64,000 nucleotides of DNA from Chionoecetes opilio (GCA_016584305.1 JACEEZ010003452.1:28501-92500); one strand, 5' to 3'; shown: positions 1 to 31,800, counted from the first letter of the stretch. Numbers and translations are program-made. The notes: generated by a model not told the origin, from the letters alone.

Positions 1-385
1 GACCTCCTTGCATTCCTTTAATACCTTGGGGTACACTTCATCTGGTCCTGGCGATTTAGATTCTTTATTTTATCTATACCCTCTTCCACCATTTCCCTAG
101 TTATCACAATATCTGAGTTTCTCCTCATCGCTTCCTTTGAACATCTGCTCACTTTCAGGTATTGTCTGTGTATCCTCCTCAGTAAAAACACTTAAGAAAT
201 AATCATTTAAATTGTTACACATATCCTCATCCCTGTATTTAAGACCTCACCCTGCCCTAACCTTAACGGCCCCACTAATTCCCTTGTCTTGGTTTTATAT
301 ACCTGATAAAACCCCTTTGGGTCGCTTTTCGCCTGCCCTGTTACTTTAATCTCATAATTGTTCTTAGCTACTCTTGTTAACCCGC
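1..385 (-). mobile_element. LINE (CR1/L2-like) ORF2 fragment
   Basis: Read on the minus strand this gives broken pieces of a non-LTR retrotransposon reverse transcriptase, including DPKGFYQVYKTK, SVFTEEDTQT-like remains and SPGPDEVYPKVLKECKEV. The SPGPD block is the start of the reverse transcriptase domain in CR1/L2-type LINEs. Several frameshifts and stops show it is a dead copy, and the window edge cuts it. A + strand fragment of the same block lies at 6057-6190. Family placement rests on motif recall and is moderately sure. Confidence 0.6.
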
Positions 386-870
386 TGGATACCAGCGACG
401 CACGTGATGCATCAAGTATGTATGCAACGCCCAGTCCCAGTGACGCATCCTGTGCGTCCGCCCTTTAAAAATTTGGTACGCGGCTTCTATGGTAAGGAAT
501 GGCCTTAAAATGGTATGGGTAACTGCTTGATATGTGGGACAACAGTGGCGGTACCCGGCAACTGCGTGGGCACACCGCCTGGGTGGGGGGGAGGGGGGAT
601 TAGAGACGCGAGCTTATCTACTTTTTTTGCCGCGACTTTATAACTTTTTTACTCCTGTTCTATGGTAGCTATTGACTTGAGATTGGTATGGGATATGCCT
701 TAAATACGTGGCAACCCTCAAGTACAGGCTTGTTGGGACAGGGGATGTGCATGAGTCATTACTGAGGGACAAACGAGGTGCGTGTGTAAGTGTTATGTTG
801 GGGTACAAATCCATCATGGCCGCCCGTCGCCATGGTTACCGGGACGCGAGGGCGCTGCTGCCGCCGCCGC
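386..870. other. Unassigned intergenic DNA
   Basis: No credible coding exon, RNA gene or repeat border was seen here. The sequence is moderately GC-rich, with scattered ACGCA motifs and a G-rich run near 580-600. Confidence 0.4.
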
Positions 871-1274
871 GATTTATTTAGTTAACGCTAATTTATACAT
901 ACTACTACTGCATTTATCAGAAAACTAAATATATCAATGGAAAACTAATAAAATTCTGCTTCTATTGATATTTTCCATCTTTTAAGCTGTCCCGCAAAGT
1001 TTTACATGACGACGAGTTTTAAGTGAATTGTAAGCTCATCATATTTCTTCAGTCTCATAATGACCTTTATTTAATGTTTTACTATGTTTTATGTTATAAT
1101 CTTATAGAACAAACATTTCCGAAGATAACAGTATATCGTTTATACATGTATAACATGATATACTGCGGAGTCATGCCTTGAGAACTTCCGCGGGTCTTGG
1201 GTGAACGAAGAGGCCCTGGCACTAAGATGGCGCCCATAAATGGAGTTGTCGCTACTCTATTATTCAAGGTACTC
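871..1274. repeat. Dispersed repeat A, copy 1
   Basis: From GATTTATTTAGTTAACGC to CTATTATTCAAGGTACTCT this 404-bp block matches 6361-6758 in the same orientation with only scattered substitutions and small indels. Flanking sequence differs at the 3' border. No coding potential is seen, so it is probably a non-autonomous element of unknown class. Confidence 0.8.
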
Positions 1275-1423
1275 TTAACACCCAGCGGATGCTGTCGGTG
1301 AAGCCTTTAGTCCGGCATTCTCCCACACACGTATTCTGTTCTACGAACGATACTTGATCTTGATATTACAGGTGGCCTATTCTTCATAGGCCAGGCCTTT
1401 GAACCGCTGTTGCATAAAATAAG

Positions 1424-2107
1424 TAACACCTTGAAATAAGTAGCACCGGACCTCACACCCCCGCCGATCCTTACTTATTTACCACAAAATACTCCTTTGT
1501 AAGTGACCAACAAGGACGTGTGTGGTACTGTGGTTGCTGGAGGTACTGGAGGAGACAGGAGAGAAGAGAGGAAGGCATTGGAGGTACCATAGAGAAGGGA
1601 GGAAAGCATTAGTGTAGTGATTAGTTAGTAAGAGCAAGGCATTGAGTGATCTAGCTCTGTACACGTCTTATGTCTATGTTAGTGTGCTTTTATGTATGAC
1701 AAGGCAGGTGAAGGGATTATCTTGTTAAAAACTTCCATCTGTCTCTCTCGATTCGTCTTCTTCTTCTTGTGACCTTTGACCCTTAGTACCGTTTCATAGG
1801 TTCTCTTCAAACTTCGTCTCCTTTGTTAACAGATTTGTCAACTCTTCCCTTGTCTATTTCACCTGGGATACTAAAACATTTTCATTTGTTTTGGTCTGAG
1901 TGAGTGAGGGCGTCAGCTGATGGTTGTGTGACAGTGTTATACGGCAATAACACTGTCACAATGCCTTCCTCTCTTCTCCAGTACCTCCAGAAACCACAGT
2001 ACCACACACGTCATGGTTAATCACTTATAAAGGAGTATTTTGTGGTAAATAAGTAAGGAACGGCGGGGGTGTAAGGTTTAAAGGTGCTACTTATTTCGAG
2101 GTGTTAC
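1424..2107. repeat. Inverted-repeat (fold-back) element
   Basis: The left arm (about 1424-1586) and right arm (about 1962-2107) are reverse complements with about 90% identity, starting TAACACCTTGAAATAAGTAG and ending CTTATTTCGAGGTGTTA. The spacer is about 375 bp. It looks like a non-autonomous fold-back element; no target duplication was identified. Confidence 0.65.
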
Positions 2108-2782
2108 CTATCATATTTAATTATCCTTGATGAGGGCTGTAAAATCCACTTAAAATCTTTCTCTGCACCGTTGAGTGGCCTAAGAACACCCACACGCTGC
2201 CCATTAACTCTACTTTCGATTGCGAGTGCATCGGAGGACACAGGGGTAGCATGAGCCTCTAATCACAGGCGTCACTATAAAAATTATGTCTGCGTCACCA
2301 CGGGCGAGGGTTAACCATCACAGCCCTCAGGTGAACCTCCAGGGCCTACCATCCCACCCCTGGAGCTCACAGCCTAAAGCGGGTATCACACGAGGTGTTT
2401 CGTCGGACTGTTTCGTCGAACCAAACGTGTATTTGGTTGGACCTGTTCGTCGAACACTGACAACACATCTAGCACACGGTTGGGCCAACCGCTTCACCCA
2501 ACAATAACAAACAAAGATGAAAGCGATGACAGTGGGAGGCGCGGAGATTTGTTGTTAATATTTTAACTTTAGGGGCATATATATACGTAGCTACTGGTGA
2601 TGAAAAGGGAGGTGATTGTTAGAAGAGAACGGCGACATATGAAGACGCGTTCATGTGGGCTAAATGGGTTATAGTGGACGAGAACTGCGGGTTGATCGCT
2701 ACCGCCGTTACCACTTAACAGATTTTTTTTTTGCTTAGTATAATGTGCAGTATTAATCCATTTCTGCATGCGTAACCTTTAA

Positions 2783-2837
<55 letters not shown>
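2783..2837. repeat. (TA)n microsatellite
   Basis: An uninterrupted TA dinucleotide run of about 54 bp lies inside the Harbinger-like bordered block. Confidence 0.9.
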
Positions 2838-2839
<2 letters not shown>

Positions 2840-3164
2840 AAGAAATTATAAGTTATCTAATAATGCATACACACCCCGACCTCCCTCCCCCCCCCATCCC
2901 TTAGGAGGTTATGTTAAGTTTCGGTTATGTTAATATTCTCGTCAGGGGGTCGAAGGGGTCGGAACCCCTCCCGTTAGAACCTGCGGGGCGGGGCACAGTT
3001 GCTTTCGTACAATTCCGTCACTTCCCTGGTTTCTGAGACACTGACTATTATTTCCTGGCCAAGTTTTACAGCTTTTTCTGATGGAGATACATTGTTATCA
3101 ATGAAAAAGTGACCCTAGGATTTGGTGGAAAAAAAAAACTTGAACAGGTTTCCGGAAAATAAAA

Positions 3165-5170
3165 ATGGAAAATTTTTACGATGGCACCAAACTTCCCTAC
3201 ACAATTCGAGAGAACTGGAACTCGAAATGCCAGAGGTCGCTGGCAGTTTTAACTCACTTTTTTGATAATAAGTTGGTCTACTGGAAAACAAAATATGGGC
3301 TTATTCCACAGCACTTAAAACACAAAAGTATAATTTTAAGAACGATTTTCTTCTATATGTATATTGTATAGAAGCCTGATTCTGTAAAACATTGTATATA
3401 ACCAAATAACCAAGTAGGTTATAGTTGAGGAGGCGAGGTAAATGCTACTCTATATTATATAGTCAATAACGAATGTTTAGAAGCTATCTATACCTAGGCA
3501 GTAATATTTTCCTGTTATTATTGTGTATCAATCAGATAGAAAGCCTGGAAGTGCAATGAGTCGACGCGTGAAGTCGTAATGTTTTGATTCAATCTTCCCG
3601 CCCACCACTCCCCGCCGCGGCGTGTCGCCTCCACAATTATAACCTACATTGTCGCAGCAACAAGCCGATTTCGGCATTCTTTATTCTTCGTTTTTCCAAG
3701 GCATTGCTTATTGTATTTTGACAAGCGTTTGCCAGACGCAGCAGTACTGTCTTAGAAAACAGTGTGAACATCGCCCAAATTTTACATGCCACAATATACA
3801 TGTAAAAAAAAATATTAAGCTTTGCTACTCGAGGCGAGTAATTTGCATTAAATTGCTATTATAGAACGTTGCATCGTAATGCATGTCATCCATATAATTA
3901 GTAGAACAACAGAAGAACTATATTTTTTGGTATTCAGATGCGGTGCATCAATGTTTATCGCGAAATTAATTTATGAAAAATATTAGTCGCGGAGCCAAAA
4001 CACAGTAGACCAACCTTTGAGTTAAAACTGCCAGCGACCACTGGCATTTCTCGAGTTTCAGATCATTGGAATTGGGAGCATGGTTTTTGTTTACCTTATT
4101 GTATTCTAAGAGACATTTTCTCCTAAGCTTTCTGTCGCAAATCAATAGTTTCGGAGATATGAACATTTTAGGTGGGAGGAAGAATAAGTTTCCTTGTTTA
4201 CAAAATGCCTCCCTCTTCCTCTTCTTGTGACCTGCATTGCTTTTCTTTCGGAGGCGCACCCGTAGCTACCTTACCTAACCTAACCTTTAACCTCCTAACT
4301 GGGTCCAATAATAAAAGCTTAATAAAATACCAAACAAAAGCAATGCAGGTCACAAGAAGAGGAAGAGGGAGGCATTTTGTAAACAATGAGACATATTCCT
4401 CCCCCCACCTAAAATGTTCTATATCTCCGAAACTATTGATTTGCGACGGAAAGCTCAAAGAGAAAATGTCTTAGAATACAATAAGGTAAACAAAAACCAT
4501 GCTCCCAATTGTGTAGGGAAGTTTGGTGCCATCGTAAAATAATACCATAAAAATATCTCCATCTGAAAAAGCAACTATTTCTGGCCAGGTAAATGTAGGG
4601 TAAATGTTTACACTAGGACCGAAATTACCTACACAATTGGGAGTGTGGTTTCTGTTCACCTTAATAGATTCTAAGAAACATTTTCTTTATGAACTTCCGT
4701 CGTAAATCACTACTTTCGGAGATATGACATTTTTAATAGGAAGGAGTGTATATGAGATATGAAAATTAAACTAACCTAACCCCACCTTTAGACTCGCTAA
4801 TCTAACCTAGCCTAACCTAGTCCCACGCTTTAACCTCCTAACTAAAGCCAAATCTGCATTAAAAAAGTGTCCGAGGCAAGGAAAGAACATATCGGGGCGA
4901 TGCAGGTCACAAGAGGAAGAAGAGAGTGGCGGACGTAAACTCTTGTCTCGCCTCCCTATGACAATTTGCCGGAATTGTCATAATGCCATGAACAACATGG
5001 CATTATCTCCAAAAGTAATGATTTGCGATGGAAGCTCATAGAGATGTTTCCTAGAATCCAATAAGGTAAACAGAAACCACACGCCAAATAGTGTAGGGAA
5101 TTTCGGTCCTAGTGTAAAATAATACCATATGTAGTCAGTGTCTCTGAAAAGGACCGCGCAGTCCTTGTCC
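3165..5170. repeat. Cluster of a dispersed repeat with inverted copies
   Basis: Motifs such as CTTCCCTACACAATT, TTTCGGAGATATGA and TAGTGTAAAATAATACC recur near 3180, 4060-4160, 4420-4540, 4600-4720 and 5010-5130, in both orientations. The arms 4060-4245 and 4335-4517 form a strong inverted repeat around a short centre rich in CCTAACCTAACC. More copies lie at 12025-12110 and 12290-12480 inside cyclin T intron 1. No protein is encoded; the element class is unknown. Confidence 0.6.
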
Positions 5171-6056
5171 ATTTTTAACTGATTTTGATATTACAGGTGG
5201 CCTTTTCTTCATAGGCCAGGCCTTTGAACCGGCTGCTCCTGTAGGATAAAAAAAAAAACAGAAGAAAACAAAACTACATACAAGCCTGCAGTTTTATTGT
5301 CTATTTGCCATACAGCACATTCTTTCCAAACTCTTTCAGTCTCAATCATCCGCCCCTCGTCTCACCACACAGTCCCAGCAGCAATAACATCCATTCTCTT
5401 CCTGTCCTTTCAACCACCTCATTCATTTCACATCCCATTTCAGTCAAAACCACACGCATCATTTCCATTCTCTCCCCGTTATATTCTCAGATCTCATATT
5501 CTATAATTCTACTAGTAATCATTTTACCGCAAAATGTAAACACAAACATCAAATCAACTTCATATTTCTGAAAATCTATCACATATATAATATAGACTGA
5601 TATGTATTCATTTTACTGTAACGTATTATATGATGGTGTTCATTTCAATGCTTAATAATTGCTAACACTATTTATAACTTACAGAAAAAGTATAGACTTA
5701 TTTTGACCGCAGAGTATGTTCGACGAAATGTGCAACATTTTGTATAATTTCACAAAACCATTTCATCGAACATGTTCGGCGAAATGACCCTCGAAGTTCG
5801 ACCAAACAGTCCAACTAAATGGCAAGTTCGACGAAACGCACCGTGTGATAGCCGCTTAACAGCGCTGTAGGCACGCACGCACACACACACACACACACAA
5901 ACAAAAAACATTAAAAAAAAAAAAAAAAAAGTGTACGAAGCAGCGCGAAACTCGGGGATATAATGCGCGAAAGTCGGAATGGTAAGAATTTAGGACTCTG
6001 CGCGAAATTTGAGGATCGCGAAACTCGCATAGCGTGAAACTCGGAAGGGTACTGTA

Positions 6057-6190
6057 GACGGAATGAAGAATTTTAAGTCACCAGGACCAGATCTGAAGTT
6101 TATCCCAGAGTATTAAAAGAATGCAAAGAGGTTGTTAGTGGGTCATTAGTGCATATTTTTAGGAAATCTATTGATATAGGGGCAGGAGAG
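6057..6190 (+). mobile_element. LINE (CR1/L2-like) RT fragment
   Basis: The + strand reads KNFKSPGPD followed by a broken version of the same reverse transcriptase start block seen at 1-60 on the minus strand. It is a short, frameshifted remnant. Confidence 0.6.
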
Positions 6191-6249
6191 AGAGGGTAAA
6201 GGAAAAGAGAGAGAGAGAATTAGAAAAAGGTTTATGGTTACTCTCTCTT

Positions 6250-6250
6250 T

Positions 6251-6344
<94 letters not shown>
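6250..6344. repeat. (GA)n microsatellite
   Basis: About 90 bp of pure GA repeat, preceded by shorter GA-rich patches from 6185. Confidence 0.95.
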
Positions 6345-6347
<3 letters not shown>

Positions 6348-6360
6348 CGGCCGCCGCGGC

Positions 6361-6758
6361 GATTTATTTAGTTAACGCTAATTTCTGCATGGTACTACTG
6401 CATTTATCAGAAAACGAAATATATCAATGGAAAGCTAATAAAATTCTGCTTATATTGATATAGTTCATGCAATAAGTTGTCCCAAAAAGTTTTACATGAC
6501 GACGAGTTTAAGTGAATGTTAAGTTCATGCATATTTCTTCAGTCTCATAATGACCTTTATTTAATGTGTTTTATGTGATAAGTCTTATAGAACAAACATT
6601 TCCGAAGATAACAGTATATCGTTTATACATGTATAACATGATATACTGCGGGGTCATGCCTTGAGAACTTCCCCGGGTCTAGAGTGAACGAAGAGGCCCT
6701 GGCACTAAGATGGCGCCCATAAATCGAGTTGTCGCTACTCTATTATTCAAGGTACTCT
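6361..6758. repeat. Dispersed repeat A, copy 2
   Basis: This is the second copy of the block at 871-1274, in the same orientation. Its 3' end abuts the large palindrome that begins at about 6757, which suggests the palindrome inserted at or next to the repeat's end. Confidence 0.8.
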
Positions 6759-7991
6759 ACTATCCATATCAGACCCCATGAGGCATCGTTTTTCGCAAAT
6801 ATCTTCTAAACAAACAGCCAGATCAAAATGACAGTTTGGCACAGCTTGTCTGAGACCGTCCCCTAATTTATGGCAGTAGAGTGCATTGCCAAGTGTGTTT
6901 AATGAAGGAGTTTATTCTTGGCTTTTACGGCGAAGCTGGCAAGAGCCGCCTAGATATTCGGACAGGGGAAGGTTTGAGGTGACGTACTTGTGACGTGTAT
7001 CAAGCCACGCCCTTATCCTCCCCTCCCTCCCTCCCCACCTTCCCCCTCACTCTCCCATTTACCTATCCTCTCTCTCTCTCTCTCTCTCTCGGCCACTTGC
7101 GTTGTACATGAGATATGACGCCATGCACATATTACTTGTCTATAATGGCAGATAACCCGAAAGTATACGCTAAGTATGGTAGGGTGTTTATCACACGACG
7201 GTGACACCTGTTCCAGCGTAATTGGCTGTTGCTTAAGTGCTGTCTGAGTTTTGTTGGGTAATTATACAGCCATTGGAAGTTGTATATGTCCCTCTTTCGT
7301 TCTTACTCTGCTCTTCAATCCTCGCTCCATTTCCACCCACCCTTATTCCTTTTCGACTCCAAACCGATGTCCTATAAATGATCAAGCCACAGCTACCTCA
7401 TCCCATCATACGCACAACGTGCCCTTCTGGGACATATACAACTTCCAATGGTTGTATAATTACCCAACAAAACTCAGACAGCACTTAAGCAACAGCCAAT
7501 TACGCTGGCACAGGTATCACCGTCGTGTGATAAACACCCTACCATACTTAGCATATACTTTCGGGTTATCTGCCATTATAGACAAGTAATATTTGCATGG
7601 CGTCATATCTCATGTACAACGCAAGTGGCCGAGAGAGAGAGAGAGGAGAGATGGGAGTGAGGGGGAGGATGGGAGTACGGGGGGGAGGATGGGGGTACGG
7701 GGGGGAGGCAGGGAAAGCCGGGAGGGGAGGATGAGGGCGTGGCTTGATATACGTCACAAGTACGTCACCTCAAACCTTCCCCTGTCCGAATATCTACGCG
7801 GCTCTTACCAGCTTCGCCGTAAAAGCCAAGAGTAAACTCCTTCATTAAACACACTTGGCAATGCACTCTACTGCCATAAATTAGGGGACGGTCTCAGACA
7901 AGCTGTGCCAAACTGTCATTTTGATCTGACTAGTTTGTTTAGAAGATATTTATGAAAAACGATGCCTCATGGGGTCTGAAATGGATAGTAG
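6757..7991. mobile_element. 1.2-kb palindromic fold-back element
   Basis: Arm 6757-7292 is the reverse complement of 7429-7991 along nearly its whole length, with a 136-bp spacer. The outer ends are CTACTATCCAT and ATGGATAGTAG. Matching landmarks include the TTGGCTTTTACGGCGAAGCT block, the purine/pyrimidine patch near 7070 and 7640, and the CCAATGGTTGTATAATTACC block. Open frames in the arms are strand shadows and show no known domain. It is probably a fold-back DNA transposon derivative able to form a long hairpin RNA if transcribed. Confidence 0.75.
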
Positions 7992-8080
7992 TTCACACTA
8001 CACAGGCAGGGAGTGACGTCACTGATGACAAGACGCACGTAGACTACGGACAGCAAAAACGTGGTGTGAACCGGGCCTAA
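7991..8080. mobile_element. Fragment of a short inverted-repeat element
   Basis: The segment begins GTTCACACTA and ends GGTGTGAACCGGGCC followed by TAA. The right end resembles the terminal repeat of the MITE at 57957-58232 (AGGCCGGTTCCCAC), so this is probably a truncated Harbinger-like relative. Confidence 0.4.
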
Positions 8081-8093
8081 CATTACACACACG

Positions 8094-8591
8094 CAGAGCT
8101 GGGCACTAAATAGTAAATACATTGAATGTATTTAAATACTAAATACTAAATACATGGGAGAAATGTATTTAAATACTAAATACTAAATACATTTTACGAA
8201 TGTATTTAAATACTAAATACTAAATACATCAATTGTATTTAAATACATTTGTAAATACATTTTAAATGCACACAAATTTTAATAACATGTCCGAAAAAAA
8301 TTGGATTTCCTTAGAAATTTCCTTCTCGGGCTTAAATTTCCTGAAAATATGGAAATTTCCTTGAAAGTGGAAACACTGGTTCACTATAGCATCAGGATTG
8401 CCAGATAGTTGGGCGGGTTTATGGCCAAATTAACTGATAAAAAAGTATTTAATTTTTATATTATGAGTATTTAAATACTCCTAAAAGTATTTAAATACTC
8501 TATTCAAATATATGACAACCAATGTATTTATAAATACATTTCTAAATACACAAATATATTTAAATACGTATTTAAATACTGCCCAGCTCTG
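8094..8591. mobile_element. hAT-like MITE
   Basis: The ends CAGAGCTGGGCA and TGCCCAGCTCTG are perfect inverted repeats. The interior is made of repeated ATTTAAATAC units. CAG...CTG termini with this AT-rich body are typical of non-autonomous hAT elements. Both flanks carry CACACG, a probable eroded 8-bp target duplication. Confidence 0.75.
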
Positions 8592-8704
8592 CACACGTCA
8601 TGTACGGGTACCTATATAATGCATTAACAAGATAAGATACTTTGATTTTATCTAGACACTTGGCAAGTACCAACTACAAGGTTATTGACTATACAAAGCA
8701 CCAC

Positions 8705-8800
8705 CACGCCAGGACGAACCTGGTGGACTCGAACCGGTGACCGAATGCAGGGACACTACACGCGAGCCCGCAGCTCTACCAACCGAGCCACTCTGACGGG
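8705..8800 (-). repeat. tRNA-derived sequence (SINE head or tRNA pseudogene)
   Basis: On the minus strand the segment carries a Pol III A box (TGGCTCGGTTGG, 8779-8790) and B box (GGTTCGAGTCC, 8725-8735). The spacing is longer than in a simple tRNA and no clean cloverleaf with paired acceptor ends is evident. A tRNA-derived SINE head is more likely than a working tRNA gene. Confidence 0.5.
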
Positions 8801-9700
8801 TAATGCATGAACAAACGGTACATTCAACTAATATAACAAACAAACGAATTATTACTCACCATGGTTACAGCAGCAGTTAAATATCCTCGAATATTACGTT
8901 ACCATCACTGCACACGTAATGTCACAAAATATTGGAGAAAAAATATTTAAATATCAATCATTTTCATCATCACCATTTTGTCATTGCTAACGATTATCAC
9001 TGAAACTTTGATTACACCTTAAATATTACCCACAACATCGTTATTACTGTACAGACCCTACACACATAGCCTGTCATCACCCTACACACTCCCTCCCTCA
9101 CCCTACACATGCCCTACCCTCACCCTAGGTATATCCCTGCACACACCAAAAGCACGTCCTCCACCTTTCACGTTATGAGGCATACTAACCCCCTCCGGCC
9201 CCTCCTTTCCGCAAATGCCGCCCTAGTTTTCATATCCCTACCTTTAAGTCTTTTATAAACTATACAATGTCTTTTTCATAGAGTAGCTACCTCAGATATT
9301 TGTCAAATAAATTAACAGTGTAATTTTTTTATATAATCTATTTTATTTTATGCTTTTGTTGTATATTTAATGCGATTGATGTGATTTTGATCCCAGTCTG
9401 AGGCTTGAGTCTTGAATGGGGCAAGTTGGAGGCTCTTAAAAACAACTAATTCACGTATAGATATTACGTTTACGCAGTTTGTATCCATTTCAGAAGATAA
9501 AACAAAGTCTATCTATATTCTATTCATAATGAAAGTATTGGATAGTGACAGCATGAGATGGTTAGTGAGTAAATATTACCTTGAGTCACATGTATGCAAT
9601 AGAACAAAACGGCCTGGATATTTACTCTGCCAGGTTGAAAAATTATTAAATATTACTAGAATCAATATTTAAGTCATAATATAGCGATGGAAGTGTTAAA
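8801..9700. other. Upstream flank of cyclin T, no gene seen
   Basis: AT-rich intergenic DNA without a recognisable exon or repeat border. Short CACCCTACACA motifs repeat around 9070-9130. Confidence 0.4.
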
Positions 9701-9762
9701 TAGTGGTTAGAATGGGTGGTTAGTAGTGGGGCCATGTGGTGTGTGTGGTTATTGGAACAGTG

Positions 9763-9805
9763 TGACGTAGTGGCGGTGACGTCATAGCAGTCCGGTGTTG
9801 TGCTC
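9763..9805 (+). promoter_or_regulatory. Putative cyclin T proximal promoter with CRE-like site
   Basis: A consensus cAMP-response/ATF element TGACGTCA lies at 9777-9784, and a half-consensus TGACGTAG at 9763-9770. Both lie within 45 bp of the ATG at 9806. CRE/ATF sites close to the transcription start are common at housekeeping promoters. No TATA box is evident. If transcription starts downstream of these sites, the 5' UTR is very short; the start site cannot be read from sequence alone. Confidence 0.45.
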
Positions 9806-28702
<18,897 letters not shown>

Positions 28703-28723
28703 GCTTGACACCTTCCTGCCTCC

Positions 28724-28750
28724 ACACACACACACCACACACACACACAC

Positions 28751-28800
<50 letters not shown>
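28724..28800. repeat. (AC)n microsatellite in cyclin T 3' UTR
   Basis: AC repeats of about 70 bp with CC interruptions begin about 20 bp after the cyclin T stop codon. Confidence 0.95.
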
Positions 28801-28801
<1 letters not shown>

Positions 28802-31800
28802 CTTATAACTATCTTATCCCTTTGAATTTCAGAATACTTCCAAACAAAACTCAGGTGTATTTAACATTATTTTGTTATGATTGAATATATTGGTTACACT
28901 TCCAGCACGTGTAAGTGTTGCTCTTTCAGAGTTCTCTAGTAAATGCACGCGTATAATCTTATGTAATATATATAATATATATTTATATTTATAGTTTATC
29001 GACAAATCAAATTATTAATATAATGAATTCATGCAAGGCATGTTAAAACTTATCATCTTATTTCCCATTTCCTCTAGTTTTCCCTAAGTAGTCGCCACAG
29101 ATCATTGCCGTTGACATGACACACACAACCTGTGTGTGGATAACCCATCGCTGCATGCAACAGTTAACTGGTTCTTGCTTGTGCCATTTCAAAGAATAAT
29201 TTTAGCCCTGTACCCTACTTTTGAAGGTAGTTTTTAAGTATTGCTTTGAGGATGGAAGGAAATTTGTTCCTTAATTTCTCAAGCATATTAAGATGTAAGT
29301 ACTTAATTTTATTTTTCCACTTTCATACAAAGAACATGATATGCCATCAAATCTCATTTCACAATTTGGGAAGTAAAATTACAGCCAATCATCAGCTTAC
29401 TCATCGCTACACACCCACACCGCCTCACCATTAGGAAGCAAACGCCCTTCAGACTTGCCTGCCCTATATAGCCTATCCATTATAGAAACATGTACTCAGT
29501 TATTCAGTTACATCAGTTATTATACTGCATGCCATTCCCATATTAACCTTCGAGGAGAGAATAGTTTTCATGCTTACCTTCATTTTACACCTCAGGGAGA
29601 CTCGACATTGCCAAACCTTGCTACACACACCACGGTAGCCAAACGATAATTTGTCCGTACTAACCCGTATGATTAGCCGTACATACATTCATTAACCTTT
29701 CACACCATCATTAACAATGTCTTGAGTCGCCTCCTGTGGTTATTGTGCAATGTTCAACTTGTGTTGTGATCAAATATGAGACGAGAAGACTAAGCTTCTT
29801 TTTATTTACCATGCCTGTCGTGTTATTTACTGAGAATGGTCTACATAAGTTTATGAAATTGTATTCAAGCGGTGATGGACAGACTGACTGCCAGCTCATT
29901 GTACCCATGTAACTGTTTTTGGGTAGTACATTTGTAGATTTCAATGTATCAGAAACTGGATTTAAGTATTTATATTGTATTGCTACATTGAATTAGCATT
30001 GTAAGATCATTTCCTTTTGATAACAAGGACTTCTTGGTAGATTGATCTGTGTTAAAAGTTGATCACCTTTCACCACGTTTGGAGACATTCTTGAGTGTGC
30101 CACAGACAGGCAACACCAACACTTAGCTGCAGGCAACTGTTGTCTTTGAATATACACCAGGCATTGAAGTGGACTGTTTTCATTAAGTAATTCACCTGTA
30201 ATCAGAGTAGTTACTCTTACACTGGGATGATTATTGTTATATAAATCATTCTTTGTAATACTATATTTGGCCAAATCTTTCTGATCTTGCATGAAGTATC
30301 TTCTTAGTTTCCATGTCGTAGATTTTGCATTTCTTATCTGCTTTGGCTTGCCTTCTTTTGTAGTGTAGCAAACACTTGAGATTGATGTGGCAACACACTG
30401 GCACTTGTGTACGGTTTGTATTTGTACCACACACTTGTTTCTTCTTTGACTGTGAATGTGGTTTACTAATATCAGCAGTTTCCCTGGTGGTTTCTGAGAG
30501 GTCTTTGGATGCTTTGCAGGTACCCATAAAGGACTTGGATCCCAGTAGGTGGAGCTCTCAGAGGCAGTAGTACTAGCACACAGTTCTAGGCAACTGACCT
30601 GACATGACCTAGCCTCCCTGACCCAACATGAGCTGGTATAATATTTCTTACCTGACCTGGACCACAAGGCAGTATGTTGTCAAGGCACATATATTTTGCT
30701 AGTGCCTTTAATATCTAATGGAAAAGAGCTTATACTAGACGAAATCTTAAGAGAATTGTACAGTTCATTGTCTTGTAAAAAATGAATGTAAGTGTAAAGT
30801 TGTGTGTAGTAGTGCTAGTTCTGTGAGCCAGGAGGGGAGAGAGCGTATGGGGCGGACCAGCTCGAGGGTCGGGAGCGTGAGGCTGTGCTGGTGGTGGGTG
30901 CAGGGGGGACACGGGCTCTCACAACACATGTAGTGTGTTCTGCTAATGTCGGCTTAGTTGGGTGTGGCTCAGTCTGCACTGGGAAGTCCTTCGTTATAAC
31001 TATGTTTTCACGGTCTTTATCCTTGGCACGTTACGGGTCGGCTGGCAGGCAGTCACGAGTTTCTTTGCTCTGCATTCCATGAGTAGTTGAGTCAGTGTCA
31101 GCACAATATTGAATCAGAGTTTCCCATACCCCACACGCCACCCATCCTCTGCCGCTCACCCCCACCACTGGCAACGACAAGCTGGGTCCAATCGCAAAGC
31201 TCAGCCATGTTCGGTCAGTGCGGCGACATGTCAGCCTCAGTGTGCCTATACAACATGCTAGTACGCTCAAGTTGCCCGAGAGCCGCGGGCCACCGTGACA
31301 ACTCCTTCCTCTGCGGCTGCCGGGGCTCCTCGCTTGAAGGGGACGAGGCGCTGCACAGGTCTTCTGGTCGTCGGCTGTGATGCTTCACCACCTCGGCCCG
31401 TTGCTGCTGCTGCGGCTGTGGTTGTGACACTTTATCCTCAACATTTTCTCTTCACATTGACTTGTTTCCCTCTCCCTGCAACATAACTTCAGAACAGAAA
31501 GTTACTATTCTAGAAATGTTTAATCTTGAGCTGTTCGTTTTGTATTGTACTTACTACTTACGCATCATAATCATACTACACGGAGCTTGTATCATCAGCA
31601 TGTATGTGTTATGTTGTGAGGGTTTTAAGTGAAAAGTATGTCTTCTCAGTGAGAAGATTGGCAGGAACTCATGTTTTCAGAGTTTCTTCTTAGCCTCCAG
31701 TTGTCTTGACACGGAAGCTACTTTGGTTCACACACTCAGGTACTCTCATGGTAACACCAGCAGTCATATTTACCCTGCATAACATTGAAATAACCCTATC

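Larger units (their letters stand above)
2378..5856. mobile_element. Harbinger-like bordered composite element
   Basis: The left end AGCGGGTATCACACG and right end CGTGTGATAGCCGCT are inverted repeats matching at 14 of 15 positions. Both are flanked by TAA (2375-2377 and 5857-5859). A 3-bp TWA target duplication is the signature of PIF/Harbinger transposons. Inside both ends are further related TTCGTCGAAC motifs. The 3.5-kb interior holds no transposase; it carries a (TA)n tract and several copies of another repeat (3165-5130), so later insertions have probably enlarged a MITE. Whether the two ends belong to one insertion is inference. Confidence 0.55.

Noticed and set aside
8705..8800. Functional tRNA gene on the minus strand
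   Set aside because: A and B boxes are present, but the spacing and acceptor pairing do not make a clean cloverleaf.
29993..30667. 224-codon minus-strand open frame
   Set aside because: No recognisable domain, no supporting neighbouring exon, and it lies antisense in the likely cyclin T 3' UTR.
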